Assembly (NCBI RefSeq): GCF_030372765.1
Contig: NZ_JAUCMW010000009.1
Coordinates: 62,001-126,000 of the forward strand
Source: Labilibaculum sp. K2S
GTDB taxonomy: Bacteria > Bacteroidota > Bacteroidia > Bacteroidales > Marinifilaceae
DNA: 64,000 nucleotides
Reading direction: 5' to 3'
Shown one piece after another: positions 56,648 to 64,000 of the stretch (its first letter is position 1; each line of letters begins with the position of its first letter). The notes beneath the pieces are model-generated. The model saw only the letters and a program-made list of their open reading frames with translations. It ran no database searches and was not told the DNA's origin. Position numbers and translations under genes: made by a program.

Positions 56648-57907
56648 ATGAAAGATTTATCAACTCATCCTTGTTTCAACAAAGACGCACATCATAAATA
56701 TGCCCGGGTACATTTGCCTGTAGCTCCAACATGTAATGTAAAATGCAACTATTGCAATCGAAAATTCGACTGTGTAAACGAAAGCAGACCCGGAGTTACC
56801 AGCAGCGTTTTATCACCAGATCAGGCATTAAGCTATCTGATTAAATTGGTGAAAATAATGCCCGAACTTAAAGTGGTAGGAATTGCAGGACCAGGCGATC
56901 CATTTGCCAATCCTACCCAAACCATGAAAACGCTTCATTTGGTTCGGGACAACTTTCCAGATATGCTGCTTTGCCTATCTACAAATGGTTTAAATGTTGC
57001 TCCATATATCGATGAATTAAAAGAGCTGGACGTATCACACGTTACAATTACTCTGAACAGCCTGCGTCCCGAAACTTTGGCAAAAGTTTACAGTTGGGTA
57101 CGACACGACAAAAGAGGATATTTTGGAGCCCAAGCCGGAGAATATCTACTTAAAAAACAATTGGAAGCAATCCACAGACTAAAAGAAGTTGGCATTACTG
57201 TAAAGGTAAATACCATTATAATGCCGGGCATTAACGATCATGAAATTGCAGAAATTGCAGAAAAAATCGCATCACTTGGAGTAGATTTAATGAATACAAT
57301 TCCTTTGTTCCCGGTAAAAGATACCGCCATGGAACACATGGAAGAGCCTACTCCTGAATTCATGAAATCATTACGTGAAAAAGTAGAAGTGTTTCTTCCC
57401 CCAATGTCACACTGCGCACGATGCAGAGCCGACGCAGCAGGATTACTCGGAAAAGATTCAGCCGAAGCAGCCAAATTACTTTCTGAAACAGCGCTTCTTA
57501 CAGTAGAAAAAGGAGAAGAAAGACCTTGTGTTGCAGTCACCTCCATGGAAGGTATTTTGGTAAATCAGCATTTGGGTGAAGCTGATCGAATTCACGTTTT
57601 TAGAGAAACGCCGAAAGGATACAAACTGGTAAATGTTAGGGCAACTCCCGATACTGGACAAGGCGATTCCCGCTGGGAAAAACTGGCAGAAACTTTGGCT
57701 GACTGCCGTGCAATTTTAGTTGGAGGAATCGGCAAAAAACCTGCAGGAATCCTAGGCCGAAGTGGCATTAAAATCATAGAAATGAGTGGATTAATCGACC
57801 AAGGTCTGGATTCTGTTTACAAAGGCACAGAACTTCGCTCTCTTTGCAAAACCGACATGACAAAATGCGGAACAGGATGTACAGGTTCTGCTACAGGATG
57901 CGGTTGA
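56648..57907 (+). CDS. nifB: Radical SAM FeMo-cofactor core synthase NifB with NifX-like domain
   Basis: 419 aa. Radical SAM domain (about 15-290) with C29, C33 and C36 in TCNVKCNYCNRKFDC; GIAGPGDPFANP and the MSHCARCRADAAGLLG motif bind further Fe-S clusters. The C-terminal part (about 300-400, VAVTSMEGILVNQHLGEADR) is a NifX/NafY-like dinitrogenase iron-molybdenum cofactor domain, so no separate nifX is needed. It ends in a Cys/Gly-rich tail (KCGTGCTGSATGCG). NifB makes NifB-co, the 8Fe-9S-C core passed to NifEN. Good family length. Confidence 0.97.
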   Translation: MKDLSTHPCFNKDAHHKYARVHLPVAPTCNVKCNYCNRKFDCVNESRPGVTSSVLSPDQALSYLIKLVKIMPELKVVGIAGPGDPFANPTQTMKTLHLVRDNFPDMLLCLSTNGLNVAPYIDELKELDVSHVTITLNSLRPETLAKVYSWVRHDKRGYFGAQAGEYLLKKQLEAIHRLKEVGITVKVNTIIMPGINDHEIAEIAEKIASLGVDLMNTIPLFPVKDTAMEHMEEPTPEFMKSLREKVEVFLPPMSHCARCRADAAGLLGKDSAEAAKLLSETALLTVEKGEERPCVAVTSMEGILVNQHLGEADRIHVFRETPKGYKLVNVRATPDTGQGDSRWEKLAETLADCRAILVGGIGKKPAGILGRSGIKIIEMSGLIDQGLDSVYKGTELRSLCKTDMTKCGTGCTGSATGCG

Positions 57908-57958
57908 TATACGAACAAATTCAAATTATCAATTAAAAAACATAAAATCTTTATCATC

Positions 57959-58264
57959 ATGAAAAAACCTGAATTTCATATTTTAGTTTGCAATTCATTT
58001 AGAATAGCAGGCGAAGCACAAGGCTATTGTAATAAAAACGGATCTGTAGACATGGTTCAATACCTTATGGAAGAGTGTGCAGACAGAGGCCTTGATGCAA
58101 CAGTATCAACCACTGGTTGCCTTAATGTTTGCTCCCAAGGTCCGGTAATGGTAATACATCCAAACAACCTATGGTATGGAGGCGTAACGCCGGATCGAAT
58201 TGATGAAATTCTGGATGCCCTGGAAGAAGGCGAAGCGGTAGCCGAATATTTAATTGCAGAATAG
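57959..58264 (+). CDS. Thioredoxin-like [2Fe-2S] ferredoxin
   Basis: 101 aa with C11, C24, C54 and C58 (VCNSFR, GYCNK, TTGCLNVCSQGP), the four-cysteine pattern of thioredoxin-like [2Fe-2S] ferredoxins. Such a gene often lies next to nifB and nifV in Bacteroidota, Chlorobi and clostridia. It may carry electrons to NifB or the scaffold during cofactor synthesis, or to nitrogenase; this is inference from position. It begins 51 bp after nifB and ends 34 bp before nifV. Confidence 0.93.
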   Translation: MKKPEFHILVCNSFRIAGEAQGYCNKNGSVDMVQYLMEECADRGLDATVSTTGCLNVCSQGPVMVIHPNNLWYGGVTPDRIDEILDALEEGEAVAEYLIAE

Positions 58265-58298
58265 GCTCGTTATCAAAAATCACTAAACTAAAAACACC

Positions 58299-59417
58299 AT
58301 GCACATTATCGATACCACTCTTCGTGATGGAGAACAAGCACCTGGAGTTGTGTTCTCTCTTGAAGAAAAGCTAAAAATTGCAGCATTGTTGGACGAGGCT
58401 GGTGTAAAAGAATTGGAAATAGGAACACCTGCCATTTCTTTGGCAGATGAAGAAGATATTAGGATCATCAACGATCAAAGATTTCGTTTCAATGCCACCT
58501 GTTGGGCGCGCGCCTGCACTAATGATCTGCAGGCTGCTGCCCGAACAGGTGTTTCAAGAATCAACATTTCCTTCCCGGTTTCAGCAATTCATCTGGCATC
58601 GATTGGAAAAGACCGGAATTGGATGCTTGGCACCTTATCAACAGTAGTTAAGCAGGCACAAAACATGTTTGAATTCGTTGCAGTAGGTGCGCAGGATGCT
58701 TCCCGTTGTCAAACCGATTTGCTTGATGATTTTGTTTTTGCCGCTGAAAACCTGAAGGTAAACCGCATTCGATTGGCCGATACGGTAGGCATCATGAATC
58801 CCATGTCGGTTCAAAAACTATTTGAAAGATATCAACTTTGCTTGTCAGGAACAGAACTGGAATTTCACGCTCACAACGATTTGGGAATGGCTACAGCCAA
58901 TACCATTGCCGCTTTAAGTGCAGGAGCCAATACCGTCTCTGTAACAGTTAATGGTCTTGGAGAACGGGCTGGTAATGCCGCCTTGGAAGAAGTTGTGGCA
59001 GCTATGGCTTTTTCAATTTCGAAATCCTGTGGAATCAATTTAGAAAGCTGTATTCAGCTTTGCGAATTTGTAGAAAAGGCTTCGGGACGAAAAAACTCCG
59101 AATCAAAACCCATTTCAGGCGAAAAAGTTTACAGCCATGAATCGGGAATTCATTGCAACAGTCTTCTCAGGGATCCATTGAGTTATCATGCTTTTGACCC
59201 ACAGTTAATCGGGCAAAAAAGTCAATTCATTATAGGTAAACACTCTGGTGCGGCTGTTCTAAAAGATGCATTAAAAGAAATGGGAATTCATTTAAACGAC
59301 AAGCAAAGCCAATTATTTATTGATGCTGTGAAAAAGCTCTCAGCCAGAAAAAAATCAGGACTAAACAGGAATGAATTACAACAATTATACAATAACTTAT
59401 TTTGCTGCACTAATTAA
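58299..59417 (+). CDS. nifV: Homocitrate synthase NifV
   Basis: 372 aa of the HMG-CoA lyase-like/isopropylmalate synthase family: IIDTTLRDGEQAPGVVFS at the N terminus, the metal-binding FHAHNDLGMATANTIAA and the C-terminal HSGAAVLKDALKEMG region. It joins acetyl-CoA and 2-oxoglutarate to give homocitrate, the organic part of FeMo-co. Its place at the end of the nif operon, before a strong terminator, identifies NifV rather than a lysine-pathway enzyme. Confidence 0.95.
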   Translation: MHIIDTTLRDGEQAPGVVFSLEEKLKIAALLDEAGVKELEIGTPAISLADEEDIRIINDQRFRFNATCWARACTNDLQAAARTGVSRINISFPVSAIHLASIGKDRNWMLGTLSTVVKQAQNMFEFVAVGAQDASRCQTDLLDDFVFAAENLKVNRIRLADTVGIMNPMSVQKLFERYQLCLSGTELEFHAHNDLGMATANTIAALSAGANTVSVTVNGLGERAGNAALEEVVAAMAFSISKSCGINLESCIQLCEFVEKASGRKNSESKPISGEKVYSHESGIHCNSLLRDPLSYHAFDPQLIGQKSQFIIGKHSGAAVLKDALKEMGIHLNDKQSQLFIDAVKKLSARKKSGLNRNELQQLYNNLFCCTN

Positions 59418-59490
59418 TTTCAACACAAAAAGACCAAATCACAAAACATACAAAAGTCAATTCTGTGGTAATATGCGGTAAATTAGGTTG

Positions 59491-59530
59491 CTGCCAGGCT
59501 TCTTGTAAAAAGGAAGTTTGGCAGTTTTTT
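59491..59530 (+). terminator. Terminator of the nif operon
   Basis: CTGCCAGGCTTC (59491-59502) pairs with GAAGTTTGGCAG (59513-59524), including two G-U pairs, followed by six Ts. It lies about 75 bp after the nifV stop. Confidence 0.85.
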
Positions 59531-59553
59531 ATTTCTGATTAAAAAATCTCCAT

Positions 59554-60051
59554 CTAGTCTATTGATGTTTTAAAACGTTCATCAGATTTCAATGTTTTGT
59601 GCTTTTCATCCCATTTCCGATCTAACCAACCTGATTTTACATGTTCACGATTATCAAACTGTCCAAAAAATGGTTTAATATCCAACAAAGGTGTGCCATC
59701 CAAAACATCAGCATCCTCAACATGAAGAATATTTCCATTTACACCTATCAATTTCACGGTTGAGATACCTATTGCATTTGGTCTGCGAGGTGATCGGGTT
59801 GCAAAAACACCATGCTCTTCATTATCCATAAATGGAATTACTCTTAATTTGTAATCAGTTACTTTATGCAAATGGTAAATCAAAGTAATATGAGAAAACT
59901 CCACCAAATCTTTTAATCCATCAACAAATTCAGATTTTAATTCAACAGTGGCCTTTACCCCCTTCGCTCCCATTGGCTGTATTGGCATATTTTCAAGGGT
60001 TTTATATGAAGTTCGGATAATTCCTATGGTCTCAAATTTTATTTCTGGCAT
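59554..60051 (-). CDS. TrmO/TsaA-like tRNA methyltransferase
   Basis: 165 aa from the ATG complementary to 60049-60051 (MPEIKFETIGIIRTSYK); an upstream in-frame start at 60093 adds 14 residues. It shows the YaeB/TsaA/TrmO motif FATRSPRRPNAIGISTVKL and a downstream VLDGTPLLDIKPF. TrmO N6-methylates threonylcarbamoyl-adenosine at position 37 of some tRNAs, using SAM, so it would act on the product of tsaD in this window. Only the N-terminal catalytic domain is present; E. coli TrmO has an extra C-terminal domain. Confidence 0.88.
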   Translation of the reverse strand: MPEIKFETIGIIRTSYKTLENMPIQPMGAKGVKATVELKSEFVDGLKDLVEFSHITLIYHLHKVTDYKLRVIPFMDNEEHGVFATRSPRRPNAIGISTVKLIGVNGNILHVEDADVLDGTPLLDIKPFFGQFDNREHVKSGWLDRKWDEKHKTLKSDERFKTSID

Positions 60052-60095
60052 CGTAACAATTTTGAAATGAACACTAAAATTAACAATTCTCACTA

Positions 60096-60134
60096 AAATA
60101 AAAGAGGTTGCCCCGATAAACGAAGCAACCTCTT
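60096..60134 (-). terminator. Intrinsic terminator of the DUF4494 gene
   Basis: AAGAGGTTGC (60102-60111) pairs with GCAACCTCTT (60125-60134). On the minus strand it is followed by a T-rich stretch (complement of 60096-60103), about 65 bp beyond the DUF4494 stop. Confidence 0.75.
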
Positions 60135-60200
60135 CTGTATGCCAAATCTGTATCAGTTATTACAGATTAAATAAAATCTCATTATTCGAAGAATTTTTAT

Positions 60201-60713
60201 CTATTCAAATTCGTCACTATTTGCTTCCATTTCTGCAATCGGTTTTAAATGTGCAGGAATCTCTTCATTAAGTTCATCGCTAAAATATGGGAATACATCC
60301 ATTAATGGACTTTCTGAAATTGCAGGAATTTCATAAGGCACAATCATTGTACTTAAACACTCTTCCAAAAATTCATATGCCTGCTTCACATTATTGGCTT
60401 GAGTAAGCATATATTGAGTCGCTTTCTTCTCTTTTCCGGAAGCTTCATCAACATCTACAAAAGAAACCTTTGCTTTAAACCAACGATCACCATTCTCGTT
60501 CGGATACAATTCTGTCACATTCGATTTACTAATGTTTGTAACATTAAAATCTCCGCTAATCATTTGTTCCAATTCTTTATGAATTCTTGCTTCGGCCTCT
60601 GTAAAAGAGACAGCATCTACCAAATATGGTTCAGATACTTTTCTTTCTTTGCCAGATGCTTCATCAATTTTTACATATTTTACTTTGCACTCAAACCAAT
60701 TATTTGTCATCAT
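60201..60713 (-). CDS. DUF4494 family protein
   Basis: 170 aa starting at the ATG complementary to 60711-60713; an upstream TTG at 60719 is in frame but unlikely. The sequence NWFECKVKYVKIDEASGKE ... VSEPYLVDAVSFTEAEARI is the hallmark of DUF4494, a small cytoplasmic Bacteroidota family. The N-terminal unit is partly repeated (RWFKAKVSFVDVDEASGKEKK at about 80-100), so the protein is an internal duplication. Function unknown. Confidence 0.82.
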   Translation of the reverse strand: MMTNNWFECKVKYVKIDEASGKERKVSEPYLVDAVSFTEAEARIHKELEQMISGDFNVTNISKSNVTELYPNENGDRWFKAKVSFVDVDEASGKEKKATQYMLTQANNVKQAYEFLEECLSTMIVPYEIPAISESPLMDVFPYFSDELNEEIPAHLKPIAEMEANSDEFE

Positions 60714-60907
60714 ATTCAATTTATTTTTTTTAGGTTAACAAAGATAAAATAACCTAGAAGTAATCATTATTAGATTTAGAATAAAAATGGAAATATTCTT
60801 AACCATTTATTCTCCTGCTGCAGGAAACTTATATGCACGTGCCGAAGACATATGTAAACAGCGTCCCCTACTAAAACTGCATTTTATATATTAAATTGTT
60901 CCGACAC

Positions 60908-60941
60908 AAAAAAAAAGGATGCCTGTAAAGACATCCTTTTT
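60908..60941 (-). terminator. Terminator of the first tRNA-Met
   Basis: AAAAAGGATG (60912-60921) pairs with CATCCTTTTT (60932-60941); on the minus strand a run of Ts follows. It begins directly at the 3' end of the tRNA. Confidence 0.85.
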
Positions 60942-60942
60942 G

Positions 60943-61016
60943 TAGCGAGAGGCGGGCTTGAACCGCCGACCTCGTGATTATGAATCACGCGCTCTAACCA
61001 GCTGAGCTACCTCGCC
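60943..61016 (-). tRNA. tRNA-Met (anticodon CAT), copy 1
   Basis: A complete 74-nt cloverleaf on the minus strand without encoded CCA. Acceptor GGCGAGG, D arm GCTC/GAGC, anticodon stem CGTGA/TCACG with loop TTCATAA (anticodon CAT at 60980-60982), T arm GGCGG/CCGCC with TTCAAGC. The anticodon stem lacks the three G-C pairs of initiator tRNA, so it is an elongator tRNA-Met (an isoleucine lysidine-type tRNA is possible but the body resembles tRNA-Met). Confidence 0.93.
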
Positions 61017-61036
61017 GTTTTTGCTGGATTGCGGTG

Positions 61037-61044
61037 CAAATATA
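61037..61044 (-). promoter_or_regulatory. -7 promoter box of tRNA-Met copy 1
   Basis: The complement reads TATATTTG (exact TAnnTTTG) 20 bp upstream of the tRNA 5' end. The identical box with the same GGTGCAAATATA context precedes copy 2. Confidence 0.7.
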
Positions 61045-61372
61045 ATTGCATTTTAGTTCTAAAAAAAATCTTTTTATTGGAAATTGAATCAAGCTTTGGT
61101 TTTAATAGGGCAAACTATCTCAATTACAGAAATATTACACTCAAAATTTATTTTATTTTATTTCAAAAAAGCAAATAATCCTTACTCAATTAAAAAAAAC
61201 AGGCCAAATATGAACCAATTTCGTATCTATAAAGTAGTCTACTTGCCACAACTTAATCGTAAAACAACCTCCTCCCATTAAACATCTGAATATCCTGATT
61301 CAAATCAATTTTCAAAGACTATGAATATGTCAAAATCAGATCCCACTTGGTTCTGGATTTTAATAAAAAAAC

Positions 61373-61402
61373 AAAGGGAATAACTGAAAAGTTATTCCCT
61401 TT
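61373..61402 (-). terminator. Terminator of the second tRNA-Met
   Basis: AAAGGGAATAACT (61373-61385) and AGTTATTCCCTTT (61390-61402) form a perfect 13-bp stem closed by a GAAA loop on the plus strand. The minus strand continues with T-rich sequence. It begins 3 bp from the tRNA 3' end. The remaining 389-bp stretch between the two tRNAs contains no gene I trust. Confidence 0.88.
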
Positions 61403-61405
61403 TTG

Positions 61406-61479
61406 TAGCGAGAGGCGGGCTTGAACCGCCGACCTCGTGATTATGAATCACGCGCTCTAACCAGCTGAGCTACCTCGCC
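61406..61479 (-). tRNA. tRNA-Met (anticodon CAT), copy 2
   Basis: Identical over all 74 nt to the tRNA at 60943-61016, with the anticodon CAT at 61443-61445. It has its own promoter box and hairpin terminator, so the two are separate transcription units produced by a local duplication. Confidence 0.93.
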
Positions 61480-61496
61480 GTTTTTCTAACGAGGTG

Positions 61497-61504
61497 CAAA
61501 TATA
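61497..61504 (-). promoter_or_regulatory. -7 promoter box of tRNA-Met copy 2
   Basis: Complement TATATTTG, exact TAnnTTTG, 17 bp upstream of the tRNA. The rest of the 366-bp gap 61480-61845 shows only AT-rich sequence and a 22-codon frame that I do not believe. Confidence 0.7.
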
Positions 61505-61845
61505 AAATCCTTTTTCATTTAAAAAAAATCCTCACCCATTTTTTTCTAAAAAGTTTAGAATTGCAATCTCTAAAATTTATTTCTTAAATTTTCCTTATAT
61601 TACTAAAGTTAAACCACTGACAAAATGAAAAATACTGAACAATATGGAAATCCGGTAAGTTTTATCCTGTTTTTTTTTATTCCATATTCTTAAGTATCTT
61701 GCGAAAAATTTCAGTAGTAACTTACAATTCACGTTTTTAGTTAGAAAAACCCCTGTATTTTGGGTTATATGAAAAAACTATAGACATGTATAAATGGTTT
61801 TTACATATTTTCATCTAATTATTTTATTAAATCAAAGCCCGTCCA

Positions 61846-62220
61846 ATGCAACAATTTGAACTCGAATATGTGCTCCATGCCTCACAGAAAGTAATTTACG
61901 ATAGATTAAGCAGTGCCAGTGGATTATCAGAATGGTTTGCTGATGATGTTAATCAAAAAGGAAAAATTTTTACTTTCATTTGGGAAGGCTCGGAACAACA
62001 AGCGGAACTAATTCTAAAAAAAGACAATCGCCTGATTCGTTTTCATTGGCTGGACAGCGAAGACGATGAAAGTTTCTTCGAATTCAAAATTGAAATAGAT
62101 GCTCTAACCAACGATTTATCCTTAATTATCACTGATTATGCCGAAGAAGATGAAGTTGAAGAGGGAATTGAACTATGGGATTCACAAATTTCAGAACTAA
62201 AACAAGTTTTAGGCATCTAA
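61846..62220 (+). CDS. START-like (SRPBCC/AHSA1-type) domain protein
   Basis: 124 aa forming a single helix-grip domain: FELEYVLHASQKVIYDRLSSASGLSEWFADDV and FIWEGSEQQAELILKK fit the START-like family widespread in Bacteroidota. It is acidic at the C terminus (ITDYAEEDEVEEGIELWDSQ). The fold binds hydrophobic ligands or partners; the exact role is unknown. It precedes the LptF/G-type permease by about 185 bp and may share a transcript. Confidence 0.85.
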   Translation: MQQFELEYVLHASQKVIYDRLSSASGLSEWFADDVNQKGKIFTFIWEGSEQQAELILKKDNRLIRFHWLDSEDDESFFEFKIEIDALTNDLSLIITDYAEEDEVEEGIELWDSQISELKQVLGI

Positions 62221-62405
62221 TTTTTTAACACTCCACATTTACGAAACCTAATTAAAATACCTTATTTTTGTATTCCTCAAGACCAGTCTCATTGTGTTAT
62301 TGGTCTTGTTTTGTATGGAACAAACCGTGAAGTTTCAACAAACATGATTTACTAATCTGGTTGAAAGATATTTTAGATTCCATTTATCAACCAAAATGGC
62401 AAGGA

Positions 62406-63866
62406 ATGAAAAGATTGCATTCATTTATTTTAAAAAGCTTTTTAGGGCCTCTGGCATTTACCTTTTTCATCTGCATGTTTGTTTTACTCATGCAATTTTT
62501 ATGGCGTTACATAGATGAATTGGTAGGAAAAGGTCTTGACTGGACTGTTATTGCTGAATTTCTATTTTATGTTTCGGCGACTTTAGTCCCAATGGCACTT
62601 CCTTTAGCTATTTTATTAGCCTCCATAATGACCTTCGGCAATATGGGTGAGAATTACGAACTCTTAGCAATGAAAGCGGCTGGAATATCCTTACAAAGGA
62701 TCATGAAACCATTAACTATTCTAATTATTCTTATTAGTTTAGGTGCATTCTATTTCTCCAACAATATAATGCCTATTGCTTCCCTTAAAACAACAACCTT
62801 ACTTCGTGATATCAAAAGACAAAACCCTGAATTAATTCTTAAGGAGGGAATATTCACTAACGACTTACCAAAATTTAGTGTTAAGGTTGGAAAAATAGAT
62901 AAAAATACAGGAATGATGTATGATCTTTTGATCTATGATCATCGTGAAAATCTAGGTAATACAGATGTAACTGTAGCCGATTCGGGAACTATGGTAACTT
63001 CAGCTGACAAGCTAACCATGAATCTTACGCTATATAGTGGTAATATTTATCAGGAAGTAAAACAAAAACCCCGAGACAGGAACAAAAATCATCCTTCCCG
63101 AAGAATAAAATTCAGGGTGTTCAAGCAAAATATCTCGTTGCCGGGCACAGATTTAAAGAGGACTGACGAAAATGTTTACAAAAACAGTTATAGAATGCTG
63201 AATTTGGGACAATTGGTAAATCAGGAAGACTCTCTTGAACTTAACCTAAAAAAGGAAAAAGATACCTTTACTAAAAGTTTACTTGCCAGACATTATTTTC
63301 AAAAAGAACCTAAGAACTTATTGAGGGACTCCATAAAATCCATCTTGATTACAGAAAAGATACAAGATGCGGACTCTTTGTTCGATAAGCTTTCCTCATC
63401 AAAAAAACTCACTACAATTAGTTATGCTTTAAATAAAGGCAGAAAAGCCCGTGAAAATATTTCCAGAAAAGATGGCGAATTTTCCGGCCAAATTAAATGG
63501 ATTAGAAAATACACCAACGAATGGCATCGTAAATTCACATTGCCTTTTGCCTGCTTTATCTTTTTCTTTATTGGAGCTCCTCTTGGAGCAATTATCCGTA
63601 AAGGAGGATTGGGTATGCCGGTAATTATCTCGATTTTGTTTTTTATTATTTACTACATTATTTCGATGACAGCAGAACGCTTTTCAAAAGAGTTGATTCT
63701 TCAGTCGGTTTGGGGCATGTGGATGTCTTCACTTATCGTTCTGCCTTTAGGAATAATTCTTACTTATAAAGCGACAACCGACTCCGCGGTATTCAATATC
63801 GAGAATTATATTGATTTCTTTAAAAAAATTAATCCTCTGAAATTTTTCAAGAAAAAAAATGCATAA
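62406..63866 (+). CDS. LptF/LptG-family lipopolysaccharide export permease
   Basis: 486 aa from the ATG at 62406 (MKRLHSFILKSFLGPLAFTF, the standard start of the family); an upstream TTG at 62361 adds 15 residues. Six helices: three in the first about 120 residues with LMQFLWRYIDELVGKGL, a periplasmic beta-jellyroll-like region (about 130-330) and three C-terminal helices (FIFFFIGAPLGAIIRKGG). Together with LptB and a second permease it extracts LPS from the inner membrane. Its stop overlaps the next start by 8 bp. Confidence 0.92.
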   Translation: MKRLHSFILKSFLGPLAFTFFICMFVLLMQFLWRYIDELVGKGLDWTVIAEFLFYVSATLVPMALPLAILLASIMTFGNMGENYELLAMKAAGISLQRIMKPLTILIILISLGAFYFSNNIMPIASLKTTTLLRDIKRQNPELILKEGIFTNDLPKFSVKVGKIDKNTGMMYDLLIYDHRENLGNTDVTVADSGTMVTSADKLTMNLTLYSGNIYQEVKQKPRDRNKNHPSRRIKFRVFKQNISLPGTDLKRTDENVYKNSYRMLNLGQLVNQEDSLELNLKKEKDTFTKSLLARHYFQKEPKNLLRDSIKSILITEKIQDADSLFDKLSSSKKLTTISYALNKGRKARENISRKDGEFSGQIKWIRKYTNEWHRKFTLPFACFIFFFIGAPLGAIIRKGGLGMPVIISILFFIIYYIISMTAERFSKELILQSVWGMWMSSLIVLPLGIILTYKATTDSAVFNIENYIDFFKKINPLKFFKKKNA

Positions 63867-64000
63867 ACTATCCCTTATTTTAGGATTACTTTTTATTCTT
63901 ATATCGGGTTCCTGCAGCACATCAGTGTCGCCACAGAATAAGGAAGTAGATGAATTCATTAATAAATGGCACAAAACTGCAGCTGAGGCAGAATTGACAT
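63859..64000 (+). CDS. NTF2-like (SnoaL-type) lipoprotein, 5' part only
   Basis: The ATG at 63859 overlaps the end of the LptF/G gene by 8 bp, implying translational coupling. The 47 visible residues begin with a lipoprotein signal (MHKLSLILGLLFILISGSC, lipid attachment at the Cys) followed by EVDEFINKWHKTAAEAEL, a helix typical of SnoaL/NTF2-like nuclear-transport-factor-2 fold proteins of Bacteroidota. The rest lies beyond the window. Confidence 0.65.
   Translation, partial: MHKLSLILGLLFILISGSCSTSVSPQNKEVDEFINKWHKTAAEAELT

Noticed and set aside
61084..61281. A 65-codon frame between the two tRNA genes
   Set aside because: TTG start, low-complexity AT-rich composition and no homology that I recognise.
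60943..61479. tRNA-Ile2 (lysidine type) or initiator tRNA as the identity of the CAT tRNAs
   Set aside because: The anticodon stem lacks the three G-C pairs of the initiator and the body matches elongator tRNA-Met of Bacteroidota; an exact assignment would need a tRNA model search for isoleucine determinants.
61625..61693. A 22-codon frame (MKNTEQYGNPV...) upstream of the START-like gene
   Set aside because: Too short, ends in a low-complexity phenylalanine run, and nothing supports translation.

Overview
The window is a chromosomal segment from an AT-rich, Gram-negative bacterium of the Bacteroidota, most likely an anaerobic or facultatively anaerobic marine member of the Marinilabiliales (Marinifilum/Labilibaculum-like). 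The genus is an inference. Reasons: several exact TAnnTTTG (-7) promoter boxes, almost no Shine-Dalgarno sequences, Bacteroidota-type families (DUF4831, DUF4494, LytTR, TamB, ExbB/ExbD/TonB) and a Bacteroidetes-type tRNA-Met. I see no phage, insertion sequence or CRISPR array. Most of the window is ordinary housekeeping DNA with one accessory block, the nif cluster.

Left part (1-10.9 kb): the end of a LytTR regulator, a secreted TPR/pseudo-peptidase, a lipoprotein with OB fold coupled to a PepSY-like membrane protein, then a four-gene signalling unit (2898-9733): a 1248-aa HAMP/GAF hybrid histidine kinase, a receiver-kinase-receiver protein, CheR and a stand-alone CheB. No CheA, CheW or classical chemoreceptor accompanies them. 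A CYTH protein and a small membrane protein follow.

Middle part (10.9-46.9 kb): tsaD, tamB, nhaD, an exbB-exbD-tonB set, a TSUP exporter, glyA, two paralogous small membrane proteins, a secreted Met-rich protein, three tandem ClC-CBS chloride transporters of equal length (591 aa each with the chosen starts), an FMN nitronate monooxygenase/FabK-like enzyme, an active/inactive M16 protease pair, a SpoT-type (p)ppGpp enzyme, a Fur-family regulator, purA, a DUF4831 protein, bifunctional NAD(P)HX repair enzyme NnrE-NnrD, a POT peptide transporter, and a small operon with hemF and hemH. Clear intrinsic terminators separate many of these units.

Nitrogen fixation block (46.97-59.5 kb): a NifA-like GAF-AAA-Fis sigma-54 activator is divergent from nifH-nifI1-nifI2-nifD-nifK-nifE-nifN-nifB-2Fe2S ferredoxin-nifV. 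The order with two PII-like nifI genes between nifH and nifD, the extra segment of about 50 residues in NifD, and the short NifK N terminus fit the clostridial/methanogen-like (group II/III) molybdenum nitrogenases. All key cofactor ligands are present, so the system looks functional. The nifA-nifH gap carries paired repeats and palindromes; a 13-bp hairpin separates the structural genes (HDK) from the cofactor genes (ENB-V); nifK alone has a canonical Shine-Dalgarno.

Right part (59.5-64 kb): a TrmO-like tRNA methyltransferase, a DUF4494 protein, two identical tRNA-Met(CAT) genes each with its own promoter and terminator, a START-like protein, an LptF/LptG-type permease and the beginning of an NTF2-like lipoprotein cut by the window edge.
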